Positions 8,626 through 18,293 of a stretch of 64,000 nucleotides of DNA are shown piece after piece. The notes beneath the pieces were generated by a model, which was given only the letters and a program-made list of their open reading frames with translations, did not search any database and was not told the origin of the DNA. A program made the position numbers and the translations under genes. The stretch is from CAYQUL01 sp964568925 (GTDB lineage Bacteria; Patescibacteriota; Microgenomatia; UBA8517). Where the stretch lies: assembly GCA_964568925.1 (NCBI GenBank), contig CAZMSJ010000002.1, positions 59,493-123,492 on the forward strand. Reading direction: 5' to 3'. The first letter of the stretch is position 1. Each line of letters opens with the position of its first letter.

Positions 8626-10795
8626 AAGTAGATTTGGAATTATCATTCTTGTAGTGCTTTTTTTCGGTGGACTTTTCAGATTTCTTGGAGTTAACCCTGG
8701 CTTTAATCAGTTTCATTCTGATGAGGGGATATCATACTCAGCAGCCGTTTCAATGCTTCGAAACAGTAATTTTGATCCGCTTCGATACGACTATCCAGCT
8801 CTTGTTCCAGAAGTGAATTGGCTTACTTTCCGCTTTATTTTTACGCCACTATATTGGACAAAGTATTACATTACAAATATTAATCAAATGATTGATGGCT
8901 ATTTGCCATACATTCCCAAAGAAGTGGATATGAATCGTATTTTTCAAAACGATATTTTGGGGAACAGAGAGATTAATGCACTTTTTTGGGGAAGATATAC
9001 TACAGCATTTGTCAGTACTGCTTCAATTTTTGCTCTGTATTTACTCGCACTACGTTTGTTTAATCGGAAGGTTGCAATACTTTCTGCTATTTTTCTCGCA
9101 TTTCATTTTAGATCAGTTACAAATTCACACTTGGGGTTACCTGACACGTATAACGCATTTTTCTTGTTATTTTCACTGATTGCATCTTGGAGTATTCAAA
9201 AATATCCAACAAAGGGATCATATATATTAGCTGGTGTTGCTGTGGGATTGAGTTTAGCAACAAAGTATCAGGTCTTTGCAATTTTACCTTTTATCTTTTC
9301 TCACATACTTCGATATTGGAATCCACAGAAACCTCGTTCTTTTTTCTCCATCTTTAAGGACTTTAAGATAGTAATTGCTGGTTTATCAGCGGTATTTGTT
9401 TTTATTATCCTAAACCCGTACCTAATTATTAACTTTGATTTCGCAACCTATTCAATTCACGAAGTGTCTTTAAAGTATGCAATGGGAAAGAGTGTAATTT
9501 CACTATTTCCTCTCCACTATTGGATTTTTAATGATTTTGGGTTAGTGCTTGTTGGTGTAATTTTTGCAGGTATTCTTTTTTCTCTGTATCTAAGATCTTC
9601 ACAAGCTCTTTTTCTTTTATGTCATGTAATTCCATTCCTTTTCGTCATGTTGTATTACTCAAATGGAGGTTTTTATGTGAGAAATTTTATTACGGTTTCA
9701 CCGCTATTTTTACTGTTTGCGGCTTGGCTTGTTGTAGAAATATATACATTCCTTCGAAGATTTAATCTTTTATTTGCAAGTTTTGCGACAGCGGCTCTCA
9801 TTTCTCTTCTGGTTTATATGCCTATCACAAACATTTTGATACATACTCGTGAATACCAAAAACCTTGGAACTATAAAACAATTGTTGAGGATGTCCGTTC
9901 CGTTTTACCTAAAAATGCTGTGGTTGTAGGGCATCCTTTTGATCCTCTTCCTTCTGAACTAGAACCGAAACGCATTTCAATAAGTACTGCAAATCTTTAT
10001 TCTTTGCAGGAATTTCGTAAGGTGAAGGCAGATTTTGCTCTTATAAATATGGATTGGGCAGCCGATCCATTTTATGGATGGATGACTTCAGCTGGTAGGG
10101 AATCTTTGTCTTATGTGTTGCACAAGCCATATGACCAAATGAGAGAGACGTATTGGGGCCTTTCAATTGAGGAAATGATGCATTATGCGGTTACTGGTCG
10201 GTATAAGCCATGGCAAGCTCCAGAAGCAAACTTGTTTTTAATAGCTGTTCCACAATTTACCTCATATACATTTAGTTCCCCAGATCAAGTAACACTCGAC
10301 ACGAAGTGGAGGAAGATGAACCAATCTGATGCTCCTAATACTTTTTTGCTGTTACGAGAGAACAACACATTAGCACTAGGCCCAGGTTCAGGAAAGTTTG
10401 GCATTGCACGCTTTGTCTCTCCAGAAATGCCCGTGGAACCAGGAGTTGTGTATCGGTTGAGTGCACAACTTGAGTCTGAAAAAGATTTTGCAAACGCGAC
10501 ACCAAACGTTTTTATACGTGTTGATTTTTACAATAAAGAACAAGGAAAAATCCTCACTTCTGTATCAGATAGATTTGTTGGTAAAAAAGGTAGTATTGAG
10601 GTTCTTACTCAGGTACCACCTAATGCCCAATATTTAACGATTTCATATCAGGCTACAAACGCGCTTGCAGGGTCTGTAATGTTGTCTTCAGTTTCAATGG
10701 CAAAGGCGAAAGCAAAGGAACCATTCCCACAACAATTTGTATCATTTTCTGATTATCAAGATCTTTTGTATCCAAACTCTCATGGGAATTTATAA
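8603..10795 (+). CDS. GT-C (GT39-like) glycosyltransferase with C-terminal beta domain
   Basis: Large polytopic protein, 730 aa, of the GT39/PMT-like superfamily. After the first membrane segment comes 'FHSDEGIS', the Asp-Glu pair that marks the catalytic loop. Hydrophobic helices continue to about residue 410. The remaining ~300 residues are soluble and end in a beta-rich module (about 590-700) resembling carbohydrate-binding jelly rolls. A TTG at 8597 is two codons upstream of the ATG at 8603; the ATG is preferred. The start overlaps the methyltransferase by 23 bases. Donor is probably a polyprenyl-linked sugar; acceptor unknown. Confidence 0.82.
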   Translation: MNVSRLSKSRFGIIILVVLFFGGLFRFLGVNPGFNQFHSDEGISYSAAVSMLRNSNFDPLRYDYPALVPEVNWLTFRFIFTPLYWTKYYITNINQMIDGYLPYIPKEVDMNRIFQNDILGNREINALFWGRYTTAFVSTASIFALYLLALRLFNRKVAILSAIFLAFHFRSVTNSHLGLPDTYNAFFLLFSLIASWSIQKYPTKGSYILAGVAVGLSLATKYQVFAILPFIFSHILRYWNPQKPRSFFSIFKDFKIVIAGLSAVFVFIILNPYLIINFDFATYSIHEVSLKYAMGKSVISLFPLHYWIFNDFGLVLVGVIFAGILFSLYLRSSQALFLLCHVIPFLFVMLYYSNGGFYVRNFITVSPLFLLFAAWLVVEIYTFLRRFNLLFASFATAALISLLVYMPITNILIHTREYQKPWNYKTIVEDVRSVLPKNAVVVGHPFDPLPSELEPKRISISTANLYSLQEFRKVKADFALINMDWAADPFYGWMTSAGRESLSYVLHKPYDQMRETYWGLSIEEMMHYAVTGRYKPWQAPEANLFLIAVPQFTSYTFSSPDQVTLDTKWRKMNQSDAPNTFLLLRENNTLALGPGSGKFGIARFVSPEMPVEPGVVYRLSAQLESEKDFANATPNVFIRVDFYNKEQGKILTSVSDRFVGKKGSIEVLTQVPPNAQYLTISYQATNALAGSVMLSSVSMAKAKAKEPFPQQFVSFSDYQDLLYPNSHGNL

Positions 10796-13406
10796 AGCTA
10801 TTTTAAAGTATCTTCACACCTTCCCTGCTTTTCTTTTTCTTGTTGCATTAATTTCCTCAGGGCAAATGATGCTTATGTATATATGGAAAGATGACAATGC
10901 GATATTTTTTAAATTCACTCATTTAGCTGAACCAGCCGGGTATCTGGGTCGAGGTCTATTTGGAGAAGGCCCATACAAATTATCAGTGGCACCCTATTGG
11001 TTCATTTATAAACTGGTTGGTTACAGTCCTGTTTTCCCATATTACATATTGGCTTTTGCTACCTATTTTGCTGCAATCCTCGCAGTCTATTTGTTGTTCA
11101 CTCTTTTCTTTGAAAAAAAGACTGCAAAAATCAGTGCGTTTCTTTTTGCGTCAGGTTACATAGCGTCCGAAGGTTTTTATTGGCTTGCAAGCTCTTGGAT
11201 TTTGAGTGTATCAATTATCCTTACTGTTTTAGCCGTAGCTGCGACCTATGTGTACACACAAAAGCCTACGAAGTTATATTATCTTTTTTCAGTTGCATCA
11301 TACCTCCTCGCTTTGTTAGTTACTCCTGTGAGAACTCACTATGTTATTGCACTTGTCCTACTCATACATTTTTTGTGGGGTAAGTATGAATTTACATTGA
11401 GAGGACTAGGGGGACTTGTTATTCGACTCACACCGTATCTATTTCTTTTTTATTGGTTTTATATCCTATCAGCTGATTCTCGGACCACCTCATTTGGTGA
11501 TTTTTTTAGATCACTTCTGCATGGTGATTTGTATGTACTTTATTCCTCTCTTACAACCACGGGAAGTATGTTTATCACTGATTTACAATGGAATGTCATT
11601 TTAAAGTTGAGTCGCCCACTATTTGGAAGGAATATTTTGAGCACTTTTGTTGTACTTACCTTTACCGCACTAACCTCAGTTCTTTTATATCGAAAGTCAA
11701 GTAAACGATTAACCACTGGAATTGCCGTACTCTATATTGTTTCCTCGTTCATCATTTTTCTCCTTAGCAGAAAAATAATTTTCTCTCCACAAATTAATAG
11801 TTTTGCTGGGGCAGTGTTTGTTACATCCTTTGGTGGTATTATCCTTGCATTTTTTACGTTCCTTTCTCTTGTTGTCTCAAAAGAGAATAGGAAAACAATA
11901 TTGTTTTTCTTAATGTGGTTTATTACAAGCTTGATTGTGTATACGGCGTATATCCCAACCAGTAGTTATGCAACGATTGATCGATACCTTGGGCACTCTT
12001 TTATTGCTGTAGCAGTTTTATATGGACTGCTCGCTACCTATACCAAACGTAGAATTATTACGGTTCTTGTTATCGTATTTGGAGCACTAAACATTTTTGC
12101 CTCAATTCAAACCCAACGTACAATTGTTCAAACGAGAAGTATCCTAGCTCGTTCCTTTTACACCCAGTTAGCAGAACAACTACCAATCCTTACCAAAGGT
12201 GACACATTGTATTTTGACTTGAGTCCAAAAGGGCGTGAAGTCTTTGCTGCAGCTTTCTCTGTGGGTCAAATGCCAGAGTCTACTGCTCTTGCGTGGAGGT
12301 ATGGTTTAGACCGGTATGATTTTAATCTTGTGACTGACTATTCGGACTTAGTAAAGAAAGTAGAAAGCAAAAAAGTTGATCAGCAAAAGATTCATACATT
12401 TTACTTTGACGGAATTAAATTGCTTGATACAACAAACGAGTATCAGAGAAAAAACAAAGACACTAAAATAGATTTTACCCTTGGTGGTCGATTGCTCGAT
12501 GAATATACATTTATGCAACCCACATCTTCAGTACGTGAAGTTCACTTTGAAATTGTAATGACAGCTTTCCCAAAACGGTTATTGATAACAGATTTTCCAG
12601 TTATGACCAGTACTATCGATCCGATTGTTAAGGATGCTTCTTTTCAAGCTGTTGCAAAAAAGTATCTCGCATTTCGAGCAGCTAGTGTAAAAACCCTCGA
12701 GGCAACATCCTCAAGTCAGTGGCAAGAAAGAGTAATCGCAAATATACACGATAATAATGAAAATACCGTTTGGCAGCCTGATCGTATATTGTGGCACGAT
12801 GGTTTACAAAGTTTTACGCTTGATACTGGTGCAGTACAAAACATTGATCGATTGGTTTGGAAGAATGGCTTTGATAACAATACTCCGACAGACTATATAA
12901 TCTTTGTTTCAAAAGACAATCAAAATTTTGAAGAAGTATTGCATATTGAAAAGACAAGAAAACTACTTGGAGGACAGCTACAAGAAGAACGTTTCACACC
13001 TAAGAGCGCCAGATTTGTACGAATGCAGATAGTAAAAAGCTTGAATGATGATGCACCTGGTATTAGTGAGGCTTGGGTTATACCAAGTGAGTTTGCTAAT
13101 TATTCTGCAAACGATCTTGAGGCTTACTACAAACATCCATTTGCTTATATCCCTGACTTAAAATCGTATATCCAAAGCTTACAAACTTTAAATTACAAAG
13201 GTATCTTGAATTTTTACTGGTTTAACAACAAGAATATGACGTTCCAAACAAGCGAGACAAGCAATTTTGAGGTAGTTTACGATGGCAAGCCACACAGCTA
13301 CAAATTTACTGTCCCAGCAGGAGGTACAGAATTACTAAAACTTCGGTTAGAAAGTACAACCATACCTGGCGAGGTTCAAATAACACAAATAAAACGAACA
13401 CAATGA
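10782..13406 (+). CDS. Membrane glycosyltransferase-like protein with discoidin-type domain
   Basis: An 874-aa protein with about a dozen N-terminal membrane segments (to about residue 455) and a large extracytoplasmic C-terminus. The N-terminal layout resembles GT-C enzymes, though the acidic catalytic loop is less clear ('WKDDNAIFF' near residue 39). Residues ~653-763 match the pattern of an F5/8 type C (discoidin) domain: 'NTVWQP', 'SFTLDTG', 'VSKDNQNF' and a closing 'ARFVRMQIV'. The longer reading from a TTG at 10737 lacks support; the ATG at 10782 overlaps the upstream gene by 14 bases. It is coupled to the following GT2 by ATGA. It probably acts on a surface glycan. Confidence 0.72.
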   Translation: MGIYKAILKYLHTFPAFLFLVALISSGQMMLMYIWKDDNAIFFKFTHLAEPAGYLGRGLFGEGPYKLSVAPYWFIYKLVGYSPVFPYYILAFATYFAAILAVYLLFTLFFEKKTAKISAFLFASGYIASEGFYWLASSWILSVSIILTVLAVAATYVYTQKPTKLYYLFSVASYLLALLVTPVRTHYVIALVLLIHFLWGKYEFTLRGLGGLVIRLTPYLFLFYWFYILSADSRTTSFGDFFRSLLHGDLYVLYSSLTTTGSMFITDLQWNVILKLSRPLFGRNILSTFVVLTFTALTSVLLYRKSSKRLTTGIAVLYIVSSFIIFLLSRKIIFSPQINSFAGAVFVTSFGGIILAFFTFLSLVVSKENRKTILFFLMWFITSLIVYTAYIPTSSYATIDRYLGHSFIAVAVLYGLLATYTKRRIITVLVIVFGALNIFASIQTQRTIVQTRSILARSFYTQLAEQLPILTKGDTLYFDLSPKGREVFAAAFSVGQMPESTALAWRYGLDRYDFNLVTDYSDLVKKVESKKVDQQKIHTFYFDGIKLLDTTNEYQRKNKDTKIDFTLGGRLLDEYTFMQPTSSVREVHFEIVMTAFPKRLLITDFPVMTSTIDPIVKDASFQAVAKKYLAFRAASVKTLEATSSSQWQERVIANIHDNNENTVWQPDRILWHDGLQSFTLDTGAVQNIDRLVWKNGFDNNTPTDYIIFVSKDNQNFEEVLHIEKTRKLLGGQLQEERFTPKSARFVRMQIVKSLNDDAPGISEAWVIPSEFANYSANDLEAYYKHPFAYIPDLKSYIQSLQTLNYKGILNFYWFNNKNMTFQTSETSNFEVVYDGKPHSYKFTVPAGGTELLKLRLESTTIPGEVQITQIKRTQ

Positions 13407-14110
13407 AGAAAAAGGTGGTTATCGTTCTCCCTGCATATAACGCTGCAAAAACTCTTAAAAAAACAGTAGATGATATCCCAGACAAAGGATACAAAATCAT
13501 TCTTGTTGATGACATGAGCAAGGACAATACTGTGCGCTTAGCACAGAAAATGGGTTTAGAAGTTTTTAAACATCCCCAAAATCGAGGTTACGGAGCAAAC
13601 CAAAAGACCTGCTACACAATCGCACTATCAATAGGTGCAGATATCATTGTGATGATACACCCAGATTATCAGTATGACGCGACAAAAACTGAAGATATGG
13701 TACGCCCTATTCAAAAAGGCGAAGTGGACATAATGCTTGGTTCACGTATCCGAACTCGTAAAGAAGCACTTGCGGGTGGTATGCCCTTTTACAAATATAT
13801 AAGCAACAGGTTTTTAACGATTGTCGAAAATATTGTACTTGGACTTAACCTTTCTGAATATCATACTGGGTATAGAGCATACAGTCGTGAAGCACTTGAA
13901 AAAGTCCCTTTCCATAAATTTTCTGATGATTTTGTTTTCGATCAGCAAATGTTAATCAGTGCAGCAAAATTAGAATTATCTATTGGTGAGATTCCTGTAC
14001 CTGTTCGCTATTTTTCGGAAGCGTCATCTATTGGTCTTATAAAATCGATACGTTATGGTACTATGACGATAATCTATTTATTTTTGTCAATATTTACTCG
14101 AGATGAATAA
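13403..14110 (+). CDS. GT2 family glycosyltransferase (DPM1-like)
   Basis: GT2 enzyme, 235 aa, with 'VDDMSKDNT' near residue 36 and 'IHPDYQYD' near residue 85, where the DxD of dolichol-phosphate mannose synthase relatives is found. 'YHTGYRAYSREAL' around residue 155 corresponds to the acceptor-side motif of that group. No C-terminal membrane hairpin is present beyond a short hydrophobic end. ATGA overlap with the upstream gene and an eight-base overlap with the next place it in a co-translated set. It may supply a polyprenyl-phosphate sugar to the GT-C proteins encoded just upstream. Confidence 0.85.
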   Translation: MKKKVVIVLPAYNAAKTLKKTVDDIPDKGYKIILVDDMSKDNTVRLAQKMGLEVFKHPQNRGYGANQKTCYTIALSIGADIIVMIHPDYQYDATKTEDMVRPIQKGEVDIMLGSRIRTRKEALAGGMPFYKYISNRFLTIVENIVLGLNLSEYHTGYRAYSREALEKVPFHKFSDDFVFDQQMLISAAKLELSIGEIPVPVRYFSEASSIGLIKSIRYGTMTIIYLFLSIFTRDE

Positions 14111-15077
14111 AAAATACAAGCCATTTGTCAGTATTATAATTCCATTGTATGTTGATGTCCCTCGTTTCTACCTCGACTTATCAAAATTTAGTTTGTTAAC
14201 ATACAAAAATTACGAAATTCTTGTAGTTACTGACCGTAAAGATCTACGTATAAACCAAAAGAATGTTCGCGTGATAAAAACAAAAAGTGGTAGAACGGGA
14301 CCCGCTGAAAAAAGAGATATCGCGATAAAAGCTTGTACCGGTGAAATTTGTGCATTTATCGACGACGACGCTTATCCGAACAAGGATTGGATTACAACCG
14401 CGATTAAGTATTTTGAAAATCCTCTAGTTGCAGCAGTTGGAGGCCCAGGTATTACGCCGAATGAAGATACCTATTGGGAACAGCTCACAGGCCTTGTTTA
14501 CTCATCATTTTTTTGTAGCGGAAACGCACAATATCGGTTTGTACATGGAAGAAAACAATTTGTAGACGATTATCCGGCATATAATTTGTTGGTACGAAAA
14601 TCTGTCTTATTAGAAGTTGATGGATATGGAAGCCATTTTTACGGTGGGGAAGACACTCTGCTTTGTATGAAGATAGTTAATGCGGGACATAAGATTCTAT
14701 ACAGTCCAAAGGTTATTGTATTTCATCATAGAAGAGCTTTATTCATTCCTTATTTGTTACAAATTGCAAACGTTGGTAAGCATCGTGGATATTTTGCACG
14801 AGTGTATCCCGGGACCTCACGTCGTCTTGGATACTTTTTACCTAGCCTGTTGTCTATCGGGCTAGCATTTTTATTGATAGTATCTGTCTTTAACTATATG
14901 TTTGCGATATTCACACTTCTATCATTTCTATTTTTTTGGGTAATTGCTTCGCTATCAGTAGCTTCAAAGACCAATATTTTGAACGCGATTGTAGTAGGAC
15001 TTGGTATAATCCTCACACATATAAGCTATGGTCTATCCTTTATTCAAGGATTTTTTACAAAAAGTCTATTAAGATAG
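14103..15077 (+). CDS. GT2 family glycosyltransferase with C-terminal membrane helices
   Basis: GT2 enzyme, 324 aa. The GT-A domain shows 'AFIDDDAYP' (metal-binding acids) near residue 83 and 'YGGEDTLLCMKI' near residue 181. Two or three hydrophobic segments at about residues 245-315 anchor the C-terminus. The nucleotide-binding segment departs from the usual DNxS form ('VVTDRKDLR'), so it is a divergent member. Its 3' end overlaps that of the convergent methyltransferase by nine bases. Confidence 0.83.
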   Translation: MNKKYKPFVSIIIPLYVDVPRFYLDLSKFSLLTYKNYEILVVTDRKDLRINQKNVRVIKTKSGRTGPAEKRDIAIKACTGEICAFIDDDAYPNKDWITTAIKYFENPLVAAVGGPGITPNEDTYWEQLTGLVYSSFFCSGNAQYRFVHGRKQFVDDYPAYNLLVRKSVLLEVDGYGSHFYGGEDTLLCMKIVNAGHKILYSPKVIVFHHRRALFIPYLLQIANVGKHRGYFARVYPGTSRRLGYFLPSLLSIGLAFLLIVSVFNYMFAIFTLLSFLFFWVIASLSVASKTNILNAIVVGLGIILTHISYGLSFIQGFFTKSLLR

Positions 15078-15773
15078 TTTTTCCGCGATTATGTGATTTT
15101 CAAAGAAACCCCCTTTTTGATATTCATAATTCACTAACTGATTGATAAAATTCGGCCATTTAATTTCGTTGTACTTGAGTAAATGCTTCATGATCAATTC
15201 AATATTTACGGTTAGTATCCTCGTTATACCGCCAGTTTGGTACGTGTTTCTAATTTTAAAATTGTTCTTTTGAAGCATTTCAATTAGATATTTCATACTG
15301 TAATGTCTATGCCCAATCAAAAAAAACGCAGGATCTCCTAAAATTGATAAAATATGTTTGTTGGGAGTTGAAATGATAAGTATGCCCTTCTTTCTCATGA
15401 CCCTGGATATCTCCTTAATCACGGTATCTTCTAAATTGGCAGGCACATGTTCAATTACTTCAAACAACAACACAGTATCAAAGGAATTATTGTTGAACGG
15501 AAGTTTTTGTGCATTCGCAACTTTTAATGAAGCATCTGGTAACTTCTTTCTTGCGATAGCTATAGCTTCTGCTCCTGGGTCAATACCCGATATCGATTTT
15601 GCATCCAACTTAATACAATCCAGAACCATACCTGTCCAGCAACCTATATCAAGGACATCTTTTTTCTGAATATGTTTTTTAGCGATTTTTAAGTTGAATT
15701 TATGATGAACAGATAATCTTTCATCAAAAGCCATATTTACCTTTCTTCGAGTAGATTCATCAATTCTTTTCAT
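15069..15773 (-). CDS. Class I SAM-dependent methyltransferase
   Basis: Methyltransferase, 234 aa, with motif I 'VLDIGCWTGMVL' (residues ~40-51), 'GIDPGAEA' and a motif II-like 'LLFEVIEHVP' near residue 105. 'GHRHYSMKYL' echoes the methyltransferase at 4893, which has 'GHRHYTKERL', so the two are probably paralogues. It is coupled to the upstream GT2 gene by ATGA on the minus strand. Likely modifies a sugar of the surface glycan; no direct evidence for the substrate. Confidence 0.82.
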   Translation of the reverse strand: MKRIDESTRRKVNMAFDERLSVHHKFNLKIAKKHIQKKDVLDIGCWTGMVLDCIKLDAKSISGIDPGAEAIAIARKKLPDASLKVANAQKLPFNNNSFDTVLLFEVIEHVPANLEDTVIKEISRVMRKKGILIISTPNKHILSILGDPAFFLIGHRHYSMKYLIEMLQKNNFKIRNTYQTGGITRILTVNIELIMKHLLKYNEIKWPNFINQLVNYEYQKGGFFENHIIAEKLS

Positions 15774-16801
15774 ATATGGAATAAGTTGCGAATCATTTTA
15801 TAGATTAGTTTTTGGCCGTCTTTAGCTGCTATCAGATTAAAAACTAGTATGTCAGTTGTTGCAATTGTAATTAAAGGTTCAGCAAGCAAAACAGAGTCCT
15901 TCTCCTTTATAGCTCTATAAATTCCTCTTATTGTTGCCGGAATAATTAAGTTTGCATATATAATCCAAGCAATAATTTTAAATATATCCTTTTTGTTGGA
16001 TACATCGAACCATTTAAAATACGTGGTCTCTTGATACGGGAAAAAATGCATGTGTAGATTCCTAACTCTCTTATAAACAAGATGAGAAAGAGTTTTTGCG
16101 TGAAAATGATATATTCCTGCAGACGGTACATATGCAAACGTATGATACCCATCCTTTACAAGCGCACATACGCTATCAAGGTCAAAGAATCCGGGCCAAT
16201 TCCAAGACTCGTTTGCTTTGATAACACTTGTTCGAAAGAGCATTCGCCCTGCAGGTGGAATTTTAAAGTTTGCATAATTTAAAATCCAATAATTTTTTGT
16301 CTTTTTTACTACACGAGAGTTAATCGATGCTGAAAAATACTCGTACATCGGGTCACACTGTATGGGATGATACGATATGAACTTTGTAACCCAGGTCATT
16401 TTTTTACTTGGAACTCCCTCCCTCCCAAAACTTGCTACAATTTTTTCATCAGCTTCTAAGGGATATACTAGTTTTTCAAAAAAGTTATTTCCAACGAGTT
16501 CAATATCTTGTTCTAAAACATACACATACTTGCCTTTAGCATTGTGTAAACCGATACTTTTACCTACCTCTGATCGATTTATCGTTTTGTTACCATCAAA
16601 AATATTATCAAGATATATTGCTTTATACTTTCTAATAATAGATGCAGTGTTATCTTTTGATCGATCGTTTACAACAATAATTTCAAGTTTATTTTGAGGA
16701 TATGATTGCCTTTTAATTGAAAGGATACACTTTTCGAGCCCTTTTGCATCATCTTTTGTAGGAATAATTATGGATATTTTTGGATAACTCTGACTGGTCA
16801 T
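15770..16801 (-). CDS. GT2 family glycosyltransferase
   Basis: GT2 enzyme, 343 aa, with 'VVNDRSKDNT' near residue 40 and 'LEQDIELV' near residue 96 as the metal-binding site. A hydrophobic segment at about residues 270-290 would anchor it to the membrane. It is the first gene of a minus-strand pair with the methyltransferase at 15069. Its ATG at 16801 has TATAAT five bases upstream on the minus strand, overlapping the promoter of the divergent SDR gene. Donor and acceptor are unknown. Confidence 0.84.
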   Translation of the reverse strand: MTSQSYPKISIIIPTKDDAKGLEKCILSIKRQSYPQNKLEIIVVNDRSKDNTASIIRKYKAIYLDNIFDGNKTINRSEVGKSIGLHNAKGKYVYVLEQDIELVGNNFFEKLVYPLEADEKIVASFGREGVPSKKMTWVTKFISYHPIQCDPMYEYFSASINSRVVKKTKNYWILNYANFKIPPAGRMLFRTSVIKANESWNWPGFFDLDSVCALVKDGYHTFAYVPSAGIYHFHAKTLSHLVYKRVRNLHMHFFPYQETTYFKWFDVSNKKDIFKIIAWIIYANLIIPATIRGIYRAIKEKDSVLLAEPLITIATTDILVFNLIAAKDGQKLIYKMIRNLFHI

Positions 16802-16827
16802 TCGGTATTATAATATATAAATCGAAT
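16802..16827. promoter_or_regulatory. Divergent leaderless promoters with overlapping -10 boxes
   Basis: Twenty-six bases separate two divergent start codons. On the plus strand TATAAA (16816-16821) ends six bases before the ATG at 16828; on the minus strand TATAAT (16807-16812) ends five bases before the ATG at 16801. Another plus-strand TATAAT (16809-16814) overlaps the minus box. Both genes would be leaderless and RNA polymerase could serve only one direction at a time. Confidence 0.55.
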
Positions 16828-17502
16828 ATGAACATTATTATTACGGGTGGAACCAAAGGGATTGGTTTAGCTCTTTTAAAAAAAATGAACAGAAAAGATA
16901 ATGTTCTTGTTGTTGCAAGAAATGTCACTTTGACGAAACAAACATTTCTTAAATATAAGAACATTCATTTTTTGAAGGCAGATCTCTCCAGTCAAACCGG
17001 CTATTTATTAGTCACAAATTTTGTTAAACAAAATTGGGAGAAAGTCGATGTCATAGTTAATAATGCAGCTGTTTTAGCTTCTCACGAAATTATTAATACC
17101 GACGTAAATATTTTAAACGAGTCGGTCAATACAAATTTCATTTCTCCTGTATTAATAGCAGCTCATTTAAGAAAAAAACTTTCAAGCAACAGTTTAATTG
17201 TCAATATACTATCACCTGCCATATATCGTAACGGTCCTAATATATGGCTGTACGTGGCAACAAAGAGATCATTACATTCTGCTTCTCAAGCATTGTCCCA
17301 ATTCACACCAACATTGATGTATTATCCTGGAATAATAAATACAGGTATTGTAAAAGAAAGGTCCGTTTGGGCACGAATAATAGGGAAAGAACCGGAGTAT
17401 ACTGCAAATAAGCTTCATTCATTAATTTTGAAGCGTAAAACTGGCATATACTTTGAACCAGGTGCTCGACTCCTACAATTTGCTGGTATACTAGGTTTTT
17501 GA
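16828..17502 (+). CDS. Short-chain dehydrogenase/reductase (SDR)
   Basis: NAD(P)-dependent SDR, 224 aa from the ATG at 16828; a reading from 16780 would add 16 unsupported residues and run through the promoter. The cofactor loop is 'ITGGTKGIG' at residues ~4-12, with 'VNNAAV' near residue 78 and the catalytic 'YVATK' (YxxxK) near residue 137; the Ser partner is in 'ILSPAIY'. It may reduce or epimerise a sugar or lipid group for the glycan, but SDR specificity cannot be read from these motifs. It is followed by a methyltransferase that overlaps its stop. Confidence 0.82.
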   Translation: MNIIITGGTKGIGLALLKKMNRKDNVLVVARNVTLTKQTFLKYKNIHFLKADLSSQTGYLLVTNFVKQNWEKVDVIVNNAAVLASHEIINTDVNILNESVNTNFISPVLIAAHLRKKLSSNSLIVNILSPAIYRNGPNIWLYVATKRSLHSASQALSQFTPTLMYYPGIINTGIVKERSVWARIIGKEPEYTANKLHSLILKRKTGIYFEPGARLLQFAGILGF

Positions 17503-17504
17503 AA

Positions 17505-18293
17505 ATGAAAAAATTAAAACAAAGACACAGTTTGGATTTTAAAATACATCCTCTTCGTCACTATCAAATTGTTAATAATCTACTACCAGATAAAGAAGTT
17601 AAGATTCTTGATTATGGATGTGGAACTGGGGATTTTATAGGAAACTTACAGAACAAAAAATGGAGTATAACTGGAATAGAAGTTGATCAAGAACGGCTTG
17701 CTTGTGCCCGGAAAGCATATCCACATTTGAAATTATACGAAATGAAAGTGGGCCAAAGGCTTCCGTTTAAAACAAATACCTTCGATGTTGTTACATTATT
17801 TCATGTACTTGAACATGTTGATTCTGAAAAAGAGGCACTCTCTGAAATACACAGGGTTCTCAAGAAAAATGGAATTCTCTACTTAGCGTCCCCCTACAAA
17901 GGACTCTTCACGTGGGCAGATACTGCAAATTTACGATATTCGTTTCCTGTTTTGCACAAATACACTATGTATTTGTTATTAGGGAAAAAGGTATACGATT
18001 CTCGTTTTAAAGAAAAAACCCTGGATAAACTATATGGCGATTGTTCTATAAATCGTACATGGCACCGGCATTACAAAGAATATGAAATTAGAAGATTGCT
18101 CCAAAAAAACTTTGATGTATTAAACTTTGCTAAGTTTTCCTTGTTTCACCCACTTTTGTTGCTTTTATATAATTTTGCCAACTATGTAACTGGCAGGCAT
18201 TTGTTTTTCACTAAGTATTTACTTTATCTTGATAATTGTGTAAATGCAGGAGAATTCTCTTACAACATGTTAGTAACTTGTAGAAAGAAATGA
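17505..18293 (+). CDS. Class I SAM-dependent methyltransferase
   Basis: Methyltransferase, 262 aa, with motif I 'ILDYGCGTGDFI' near residue 35, 'GIEVDQERL' and 'VTLFHVLEHV' near residue 98. The start could also be a TTG at 17499; the ATG at 17505, two codons later, is preferred. It forms a run with the SDR upstream and the GT-C gene downstream (ATGA overlap at 18290). It likely acts on lipid-linked sugars or on an isoprenoid-type substrate; the actual substrate is unknown. Confidence 0.82.
   Translation: MKKLKQRHSLDFKIHPLRHYQIVNNLLPDKEVKILDYGCGTGDFIGNLQNKKWSITGIEVDQERLACARKAYPHLKLYEMKVGQRLPFKTNTFDVVTLFHVLEHVDSEKEALSEIHRVLKKNGILYLASPYKGLFTWADTANLRYSFPVLHKYTMYLLLGKKVYDSRFKEKTLDKLYGDCSINRTWHRHYKEYEIRRLLQKNFDVLNFAKFSLFHPLLLLLYNFANYVTGRHLFFTKYLLYLDNCVNAGEFSYNMLVTCRKK

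Noticed and set aside
15358..15669. A 103-codon plus-strand frame opposite the methyltransferase at 15069
   Set aside because: The minus-strand frame has clear SAM motifs; the plus frame has none and no start signal.
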